From positions 1 to 20,404 of the forward strand of contig JAGAES010000038.1 in assembly GCA_017613055.1 (NCBI GenBank): a stretch of DNA of 20,404 nt, given 5' to 3'. Position numbers and translations under genes: made by a program. Origin of the DNA: Lachnospiraceae bacterium. Its GTDB lineage: Bacteria > Bacillota_A > Clostridia > Lachnospirales > Lachnospiraceae. The notes under the pieces are model-generated. The model was not told where the DNA came from. It did no database searches and worked only from the letters and a program-made list of their open reading frames with translations. This document shows positions 14,492-20,404 of this stretch, piece by piece; the stretch's first letter is position 1; every line of letters begins with the position of its first letter.

Positions 14492-15763
14492 ATTTTAGAA
14501 CCCGACGCGCAAATAATTCTAATCGTAATAGCAATTCTTCTGGTCCTTTCCGCTTTCTTCTCGTCTGCGGAAACGGCCCTCACGTCCGTCAACAAGATGC
14601 GGATGCGGGCGCTTTCGGACGACGGAAAGAAGGCTGCGAAGCTTGTCCTTAAGCTCGAGGAGAAAAGTACGAAGATGCTGTCCGCCATCCTGATCGGCAA
14701 CAACATCGTAAACCTCACGGCTTCCGCCCTCTCCGCCAAATTCGTCAGCATCCAGTTTAAAAACAACTATCTGACCGCCGCGACCGGCATCCTCACATTT
14801 CTCGTTATTATCTTCGGTGAGATTGTCCCGAAGACCGCCGCGTCGATTCACGCGGACGGCTTGGCAATGTTCTATGCGCCGCTTATCTACGGCTTTATGA
14901 CGGTCATGACGCCGGTCATCTGGCTCGTAAACGGAATCGCCCGGTTCTTCCTGTTTCTGTTCCGAATCGATACGAAGAAAGGCGCGGTTATCACCGAAGA
15001 CGAACTTCTTACCTATGTCGACGTAAGCCATGAGGAAGGCGTCATCGAAAGCGATGAGCGGGAAATGATAGCGAACGTCGTCGACTTCGGCGACTCGCTC
15101 GCAAAGGACGTCATGGTGCCGCGAATCGATGTCGATTTCGTCGACGTGCATGCAGGATATGACGAGGTGACCGAAGCATTTCTCGCGAACAATTACTCGA
15201 GGCTTCCGGTATACCGCGGCTCCCGCGACAACGTGGTCGGCATCCTCTTTCTGAAGGATTTCTTCCGCTACCGCGGCGACAGGAAGAACTTCACGGTAGC
15301 CGCCGCCATGCGGAAACCGTTCTTCACATTTGAGTTCAAGAAAACCTCCGATCTCCTTGCCGAGCTTCGGAAGGAATCGGTTACGATTGCGGTCGTTCTC
15401 GACGAGTACGGCGCGACGGCCGGAATCATCACGCTTGAGGATCTTCTCGAGGAAATCGTCGGCGAAATCCGCGACGAGTACGACGCCGATGAAGAGGATG
15501 AGATTCGAAAGCTCAGCGACACCGAGTATGTCGTGCACGGAAACGCCCGTCTTGAGGACATCAACGAGCGGCTCGGGCTGCACCTTGCGTCCGACGACTA
15601 CGACTCCATCGCAGGCCATCTGATCCATCTTCTTGAACACCTGCCGAAGGCAGGCGAGCGGATTACCGAGGACAATGTCACATACATCGCAGAAACAGTT
15701 GCGAAGAACCGCGTGGTACGGGTCAAGATTCTTCTGCCCGAACCGGCGGAACCGACGGAATAA
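14492..15763 (+). CDS. CNNM/CBS/CorC-HlyC family membrane protein, probable ATT start
   Basis: This 423-residue membrane protein belongs to the CNNM/CorC-HlyC (hemolysin C-like) family, linked to Mg2+ or Co2+ export. From the proposed ATT start it reads (M)LEPDAQIILIVIAILLVLS, giving TM1 at about 7-25, then SAFFSSAETALTSVNK, the family signature. Further TMs are at about 60-85, 93-113 and 125-157, with IIFGEIVPKT at about 106-115. Two CBS domains span about 205-330, including VMVPRID and LDEYGATAGIITLEDLLEEI. A CorC_HlyC transporter-associated domain is at about 340-418. The first ATG (14597) would remove TM1 and the signature, so it is unlikely to be the true start. A terminator follows at 15770-15799. 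Function as a metal transporter is by family only. Confidence 0.88.
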   Translation: MLEPDAQIILIVIAILLVLSAFFSSAETALTSVNKMRMRALSDDGKKAAKLVLKLEEKSTKMLSAILIGNNIVNLTASALSAKFVSIQFKNNYLTAATGILTFLVIIFGEIVPKTAASIHADGLAMFYAPLIYGFMTVMTPVIWLVNGIARFFLFLFRIDTKKGAVITEDELLTYVDVSHEEGVIESDEREMIANVVDFGDSLAKDVMVPRIDVDFVDVHAGYDEVTEAFLANNYSRLPVYRGSRDNVVGILFLKDFFRYRGDRKNFTVAAAMRKPFFTFEFKKTSDLLAELRKESVTIAVVLDEYGATAGIITLEDLLEEIVGEIRDEYDADEEDEIRKLSDTEYVVHGNARLEDINERLGLHLASDDYDSIAGHLIHLLEHLPKAGERITEDNVTYIAETVAKNRVVRVKILLPEPAEPTE

Positions 15764-15769
15764 AAAACG

Positions 15770-15799
15770 AATGCCCGCAGGCCGGAGCCCGCGGGCATT
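15770..15799. terminator. Bidirectional intrinsic terminator between convergent genes
   Basis: AATGCCCGC (15770-15778) pairs with GCGGGCATT (15791-15799), with GGC-CGGA-GCC inside. The plus side continues TTCTTTTCTT; the minus side continues TCGTTTTTTA. Both the CorC-like gene (stop 6 bp before) and the DUF2298 gene (stop at 15808) can end here. Confidence 0.88.
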
Positions 15800-15807
15800 T
15801 TCTTTTC

Positions 15808-18261
15808 TTATCTTCTCACCTTAATCAGGTAGGTTGCGTATTTCTTTGATTTCGTCTCCGGAATCATCTTCACGATATCTCCGAGTGAAAGGAGAATGTC
15901 GATGTTCGTATCAATCTCCCGGTAGTAAGCGTCGCCGATCTTCTTGGCGCCCTCGTCCGTGCCCTTCAGCTGCTCGTAGCCGTAGGTGCGCTCATTTTCA
16001 CCGATGTAGATGTATTCGACGTTGTATTTGTCGAGAAGCGCTTTCACTTCGTCACGGTTTTGCGATGTGTAAATGGTCCGCACATCGAGCTCGCGGTCGG
16101 TGACCTCCTTCGGGCAGTCCACAACGCCGCTGCTTCTCCAGAGCCATTCATGCGTCTGCCAGCCGATTACGGTCGGATTGCCCGTGAAGACGGAAATCCG
16201 GTTGTAATAAGTATAACTCAAACCGCCCATCTCAAGAATGACCGGCTGTCCTTTAATGTTCTCATTGATGAATTCAATCATCTCCGCGTCGTCTTTGTTC
16301 TGACCCGCAACGAACGCGCTCGCGTCAAGCGACGAATACTTGCCGCCGAACCACGACGTGTAGCATTCGTTGAAGTACCCGGCCGCCGTCAGCATCAGGA
16401 ATACCGCGGCGCAGGCGAAGCCCTTCTGGAACTTATTCTTCGGCATGCAAAGGAACTTGATTGCGATATAAGCCATGCTGAGACCGAACATAATGAATGC
16501 CTGGTATGTCAGCTTAAACATCGTATTGGCACGCTCGTAAGCGCCCTGATAGATATCCCTTACGAAGATAACCTCCGGCAGGAATACAAGGCCTGCGGCG
16601 CAAAATGCGATGGTCATCACGAACAGATCGGTCACGGTCAAGCCCGACAGGAAACGGACAATCCATCTGCGGTTATCGCCCTTCTTTCTGTCCTTTTCGA
16701 CCTCGCGGGCCGAAACGACGAAGAACACGATCAGGCAGGTAAACGGAAGTCCCCAGAGCACGAGCAGCTCGCGGAGCCACGTATGGCGGCTCGCAAGGCC
16801 GATGCCTCTTGAGATGCTGTCAAAGGTGAGCGTAAACGGAAGGCCGACCACGGCGCCGATAACGATGAACACGGCTGCCTGATAGGCGGTCAGAATCCAC
16901 GCGCACTTATCAAAGCGGTATACAACGAGGTTCGAGAACAGAATCACCGCGCCCGAAACGACGAAATAAATCGGCAGATCCCAGCTGTTCGTCATCTGGA
17001 ACAGTCCGATCAGGAATGCGCACGTAAGAATCGCGGGATGAAATGCCTCTTTCGCAAGGCTCTGACCCTCCTCGGTGCTTCCTTCCGCGCCGGCACGGAT
17101 GCGGTCCATCCGCGCTTTCCGCTGAAGAAGCCACGAAAACAGAATCGCGAGAACGGTCAGCACGAAAATCATATTGATAACGTGTGCATGCAGGTCGCCG
17201 ATTACGAACGAGTAAACCGGGAATTCGTGAATCGTCTTGTCGTCACGTTCGTTGAAATAGCCGATGTAACGCGTCGCGTTCGGGAACCAGTAGCTCGAGA
17301 TATTGTCCGCGCCGAGAAGCCGCTGCACCTTCGGCACGATGAATTTGTGAATCGGATAATGTAACGAGCTCGAGAAAGCAACCGCAAGACCCGCAAGCGT
17401 GCCGCAGAATACCGGACGCCAGAACGGCTCTTCCTTCTTGTCGATGATTTCGCCGAGGCTTCTCGCCTTCTCAAGTTCCTTCTCGGTAAGATTCTCCGAA
17501 GCGCGGTCCGTAAGGCGTGTGCGCATCAGATTGACGCCGATGGAATACGACATCGAAAAGGCAAATGCCGGAATCATCATCATCGCGATGTTGTATCCGT
17601 GCGTTACCGGAACGCCGGCAAGCTTCGTGAGAAACGTCGCAAGATACTGGCCGACATAGTAATAGTTAATCGTGCTTCCGGCAAACCACATGTCCTTTGC
17701 GGGCATATAATCGCTCTTGAACATGCTGAGCATGAAGCCGTAGTCCATAAAGCGTTCCGTGCCGAACGCCGCGGGGTTGATGCCCTTTAGATAGCACCAG
17801 AACACAAACAGCGCAAAGAACAGCGCTTCCGAACAGAACATCGAAGCCAGACGGTCCTGCGAATAGAACTCGCGGAAGCTGTACTTCCGGTTTTTCTTAA
17901 GCACGAGATAATAAAACAGAACCGCGCCTAAAACCAGGCAGAAAACGGACACGAAGAAGCATGCCGTCCGCGTAAACTTCAGAATATGCAGCGACGACAG
18001 GAACCACATGAGCCAGCCGCACGCGGCAATGCCGAGCGCCTTTGAGAATACCCATCCGCCGTCGTGAAACCGCTTAAAGAGAATCATCGCAAGCGGCTGC
18101 ATGGCAACGCCGAGAAGAATCAGCGTTCCCCACCACATCAGCACATACGAAAAATTAAGCGATCCCAAGAACCGCATCCCGAGATACAGGAACAGGACGA
18201 GCACACATGAGCCGGTCAGAATCCGTCCCAGTCCGTCCCTGTTTTTCTTCTCTGCAACCAT
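15808..18261 (-). CDS. DUF2298 (Chlor_Arch_YYY) polytopic membrane protein, probable glycosyltransferase-like
   Basis: This 817-residue protein has many membrane segments over residues 15-640 and a soluble C-terminal region (about 650-817). DYGFMLSMFKSDYMPAKDMW at 173-192 and GSTINYYYVGQYLATFL at 195-211 (the run of Tyr residues that named the family) are present, together with IHEFPVYSFVIGDLHAHVI at 344-362. This set defines DUF2298, first noted in Chloroflexi and archaea and also present in clostridia. The fold is related to GT-C membrane glycosyltransferases, where the early loop Asp is catalytic, but no substrate is established. The ATG follows the upstream stop with zero spacing (TAAATG) and an AGGAG lies in the end of that gene, so the two proteins are probably made in linked amounts. 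Confidence 0.85.
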   Translation of the reverse strand: MVAEKKNRDGLGRILTGSCVLVLFLYLGMRFLGSLNFSYVLMWWGTLILLGVAMQPLAMILFKRFHDGGWVFSKALGIAACGWLMWFLSSLHILKFTRTACFFVSVFCLVLGAVLFYYLVLKKNRKYSFREFYSQDRLASMFCSEALFFALFVFWCYLKGINPAAFGTERFMDYGFMLSMFKSDYMPAKDMWFAGSTINYYYVGQYLATFLTKLAGVPVTHGYNIAMMMIPAFAFSMSYSIGVNLMRTRLTDRASENLTEKELEKARSLGEIIDKKEEPFWRPVFCGTLAGLAVAFSSSLHYPIHKFIVPKVQRLLGADNISSYWFPNATRYIGYFNERDDKTIHEFPVYSFVIGDLHAHVINMIFVLTVLAILFSWLLQRKARMDRIRAGAEGSTEEGQSLAKEAFHPAILTCAFLIGLFQMTNSWDLPIYFVVSGAVILFSNLVVYRFDKCAWILTAYQAAVFIVIGAVVGLPFTLTFDSISRGIGLASRHTWLRELLVLWGLPFTCLIVFFVVSAREVEKDRKKGDNRRWIVRFLSGLTVTDLFVMTIAFCAAGLVFLPEVIFVRDIYQGAYERANTMFKLTYQAFIMFGLSMAYIAIKFLCMPKNKFQKGFACAAVFLMLTAAGYFNECYTSWFGGKYSSLDASAFVAGQNKDDAEMIEFINENIKGQPVILEMGGLSYTYYNRISVFTGNPTVIGWQTHEWLWRSSGVVDCPKEVTDRELDVRTIYTSQNRDEVKALLDKYNVEYIYIGENERTYGYEQLKGTDEGAKKIGDAYYREIDTNIDILLSLGDIVKMIPETKSKKYATYLIKVRR

Positions 18262-20355
18262 TTATTTCTCCTCTCCGTTCAAAAAGATTTTCTGCTTTGT
18301 ATCGAATATTCTCGTGAAACCGTCGTTGAACACAAGCCCGTACGTATTGATGATGTTCTGCTCATTGACGATGAATTTCTTCCGTTCCCTTACGGCGGAA
18401 TCCACTACAATGTAGCGGATATTGCACTCGGTAACCAGCTCGTCTAACCGCTCCGGCGTCGAGGCCTCATACATCGCGTAGACTTTCGCCTCACGCCCGT
18501 AGGTGTCATAGCCCGCCGACCATGCGTAATACGGCCAGCCGTAATAAAGCATCGCGCCGCCCAGCACGAAATCGTTCAGCGAATACCAGTCCGTCAGGAA
18601 GATGTCGTTCGAGTCGGCATTCTCCAAAACGAACCGGCATATGTCGGATTTCTCATCCAGTTCCATGACGTTATGCTCCTGCGCGTCGTTTCGTTTCAGC
18701 ACAACCGTGAAATCATAAAAACCGCTCACGGTCAGGCAGAACAGAAGAAACGCCGCAAGCATTTTCACATACGCGCCCTTCATTGAAAACAGGCGGTGCA
18801 GAACGGATGCGGCCGGAATGCATAACAGCATGATTCCGATCATAATGTACTTGTGGTTTACGGAGATGTCGATGGTCAGCGATACGGTAAATGCGAAGAC
18901 AACCGGCGCCGTGAACGCAAGCACGAGGTACCGCTCCGTCTTCTTCAAAAAGGCAAGCGAAACAAGCACGGTCAGAGGAAGAATTCCGCAAAGCGTGACG
19001 ATATAGGCGACGACACCGAAGAACGTCCTCTGCTCCGCAAGGAAACCGAAGAAGTATTTCGGCTTAAGCGCCGAACCCGAGATGAACAGCTTCGTCGAAA
19101 GAACCGACAGAGCAACCGTAATCACGGCGCAGAGCGCGTATTCGAGCCGCCTGTCGGAGACAAATGCCATGACAAACAATACGCAAAGGCACGCAATGAC
19201 GCAGGCGCCGTTGAAGAAGCTGCACATGCCGAGAAGCAGGCCGCACGCGGCCGCCTTCAAAAGGCTCTTCGGAAGCCAGCCCTCACGGGACAGAACCGAT
19301 GCGCGTACCGCATATTCCGCATGCTCTCCGGGCAGCGTGTTTTCCTCCGGATTCTCCGAAAGGAAGTCGTAAATCTGCCGGTCCGCATAGTCGTTGCAGC
19401 GCTTCGTGCCTGCAAAAAGGTATTGCGTGAAGTAAATCAGAAGAAACAGAAGCACGCCGAGTCCGAGGGCCAGATGTCTCTGGTTACAGTAAACATTCAG
19501 GTTCCAAAGTCCCCAATCCTCATGCTCGGTCGTTCCGATGAAATCGGTATTCTTAAGAAGCGTCTTCATCAGGTCGGTTCCCTTCGGAATCTTCGAGGTG
19601 AAGTCAAGGAACGCGCGCGAACTCCGGAATGTAAACAGCACCGTCGTCAGAACGCCGACCGCCCGCTTTCCGGACAGCTTGACCGCGTAGAAGTATAAAA
19701 GCGCAAACGCGTTGACAAGACAGATTAAGCTCGGCAGATTGAACGCCCAGTCAAGTCGCATGCCGAGGAAATTCAGATTGCCCACAAGGAACTGGAATAG
19801 GAAGTGGTATTTGATGTCCTCTCCCGCAAAATGCGAATACGACGTCGGAAAATTGTTCCCGACCGCGAAGGAGCGGATCATTCCGATGTGCGGCGCAAAA
19901 TCGCTCGCAACCGACCAGCCGACATAAAGCTTTCCGTTCCGGTAGAAGAACGTCCAGAACAGAAGCAGGAAGAAGAATGCAGTGATTACGGCGAAAAGAA
20001 ACCATTCCCCGTAAAGGATGCCGGCGAAATGTCCCTTCGCGTCAAGGTCCTTACGGCGGACCGCCCGGATAACGAAATAAAGGATGATGAAGAACGCAAC
20101 CGGCATGACAATCAGGTTGGCGCCGATCAGCGGGTGGCGGAAATCCCGGAACAGAAATCCGAGCCCGTAGGTTGCCCACACCATCGGAACCGTGCCGAAC
20201 AGAAACCATGCCGGAAGGCAGAGAAATGCCGGCGCAAGGTCCACTGCCCTTCCGCCGTATGTATTTTTGCAGAAATTCCGTAAGTTCGGGAATACAGACC
20301 GGACAATCGCCCACCCGATTCCGGTGCACAAAAGAAGATAAATAAGACCAAGCAT
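18262..20355 (-). CDS. GT-C-like polytopic membrane protein of unknown substrate
   Basis: This 697-residue membrane protein has about 12 or more hydrophobic segments (first at 1-19, 41-67, 79-97, 116-136) and a soluble tail (about 560-697). The first large outer loop has VASDFAPHIGMIRSFAVGNN at 149-168 and HFAGEDIKYHFLFQFLVGNL at 175-194. This arrangement (acidic residue Asp152, then a G-E-D and YHF element) is typical of GT-C glycosyltransferase-like proteins and of the DUF2298 neighbourhood. The C-terminal part, with ILTDWYSLN-type and YIVVDSAVRE segments, resembles the tails of such proteins. GGGAG stands 8 nt before the ATG. It is the first gene of the two-gene operon read from the promoter at 20392-20397. 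The donor is probably polyprenyl-phosphate linked, by family analogy only. Confidence 0.78.
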   Translation of the reverse strand: MLGLIYLLLCTGIGWAIVRSVFPNLRNFCKNTYGGRAVDLAPAFLCLPAWFLFGTVPMVWATYGLGFLFRDFRHPLIGANLIVMPVAFFIILYFVIRAVRRKDLDAKGHFAGILYGEWFLFAVITAFFFLLLFWTFFYRNGKLYVGWSVASDFAPHIGMIRSFAVGNNFPTSYSHFAGEDIKYHFLFQFLVGNLNFLGMRLDWAFNLPSLICLVNAFALLYFYAVKLSGKRAVGVLTTVLFTFRSSRAFLDFTSKIPKGTDLMKTLLKNTDFIGTTEHEDWGLWNLNVYCNQRHLALGLGVLLFLLIYFTQYLFAGTKRCNDYADRQIYDFLSENPEENTLPGEHAEYAVRASVLSREGWLPKSLLKAAACGLLLGMCSFFNGACVIACLCVLFVMAFVSDRRLEYALCAVITVALSVLSTKLFISGSALKPKYFFGFLAEQRTFFGVVAYIVTLCGILPLTVLVSLAFLKKTERYLVLAFTAPVVFAFTVSLTIDISVNHKYIMIGIMLLCIPAASVLHRLFSMKGAYVKMLAAFLLFCLTVSGFYDFTVVLKRNDAQEHNVMELDEKSDICRFVLENADSNDIFLTDWYSLNDFVLGGAMLYYGWPYYAWSAGYDTYGREAKVYAMYEASTPERLDELVTECNIRYIVVDSAVRERKKFIVNEQNIINTYGLVFNDGFTRIFDTKQKIFLNGEEK

Positions 20356-20391
20356 AACGAATTCTCCCGTCGTTATAAATTCCCAAATTTC

Positions 20392-20399
20392 AGTATATC
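20392..20399 (-). promoter_or_regulatory. Extended -10 box of the membrane-protein operon
   Basis: Minus-strand TATACT (20397-20392) is preceded by TGA, an extended -10 (TGn). The -35 region lies outside the window. Transcription would begin near 20385, about 30 nt before the ATG. Confidence 0.5.
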
Positions 20400-20404
20400 A
20401 CAAC

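Noticed and set aside
14519..15640. 373-residue minus-strand frame opposite the CorC-like gene
   Set aside because: It is an antisense shadow of a clear CNNM/CBS gene; the translation is full of charged residues without domain features and has no upstream SD.
1..20404. Insertion sequences, phage genes or CRISPR arrays
   Set aside because: No transposase, integrase, phage structural gene or repeat-spacer unit was found in any frame; the cassette between ispF and cysS lacks flanking repeats.

Overview
The window reads as a chromosomal segment of a Gram-positive member of the Clostridia, most likely a Lachnospiraceae-type gut anaerobe. This is inference from several visible traits. There are many strong SD sequences (AAGGAG/GGAGG type) and consensus sigma-A promoters. 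The secreted proteins have Pro/Thr 'TPT' linkers. One surface protein carries choline/glucan-binding-type repeats. The Fe-S assembly system is a two-gene SufC-SufB type, and the elongator tRNA-Met has no encoded CCA. Coding density is very high and no gap between genes reaches 300 bp. No IS element, phage gene or CRISPR array was seen.

Layout. (1) Positions 1-9530, all on the minus strand. A promoter at 9502-9530 drives a small chorismate mutase (aroQ type) and ispF, followed by a hairpin region. A second promoter at 8570-8597 then drives a cell-surface cassette: Pro/Thr-rich lipoprotein, membrane-anchored M15 (VanX-like) peptidase, a very large cell-wall-binding-repeat protein with a C-terminal transglutaminase-like domain, an MBOAT O-acyltransferase (AlgI/DltB-like), its DHHW/AlgJ-like partner, and cysS, whose start codon touches the stop of the DHHW gene. 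ispF and cysS are common neighbours in Firmicutes, so the surface cassette looks inserted between two housekeeping genes.

(2) Positions 9535-10516, plus strand. A membrane-anchored barnase-type ribonuclease and its barstar inhibitor are driven from a promoter whose -35 box lies back to back with that of the chorismate mutase. The pair ends at a bidirectional terminator shared with a convergent tRNA-Met(CAU) gene.

(3) Positions 10555-13671, minus strand: sufC, sufB, a ComEC-like metallo-beta-lactamase lipoprotein and cytidine deaminase form one tightly packed operon (overlapping starts and stops). The tRNA-Met follows, with its own perfect-consensus promoter.

(4) Positions 13721-15763, plus strand: a three-TM protein of unknown function and a CNNM/CorC-HlyC-type transporter-like protein. 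The latter appears to start at a rare ATT codon. A bidirectional terminator closes the unit.

(5) Positions 15808-20397, minus strand: two large polytopic membrane proteins with no spacing between them. One is a DUF2298 (Chlor_Arch_YYY) protein and the other is GT-C-like. They are probably involved in a membrane glycosyl transfer step that cannot be specified.

The most unusual points are the ATT start of the CorC-like gene, the CxxCxxC tail on IspF, the inside-to-outside architecture of the 881-residue repeat protein (acidic cytoplasmic tail, one TM, about 24 wall-binding repeats, transglutaminase-like end) within an O-acylation cassette, and the tethered barnase/barstar pair with face-to-face promoters.
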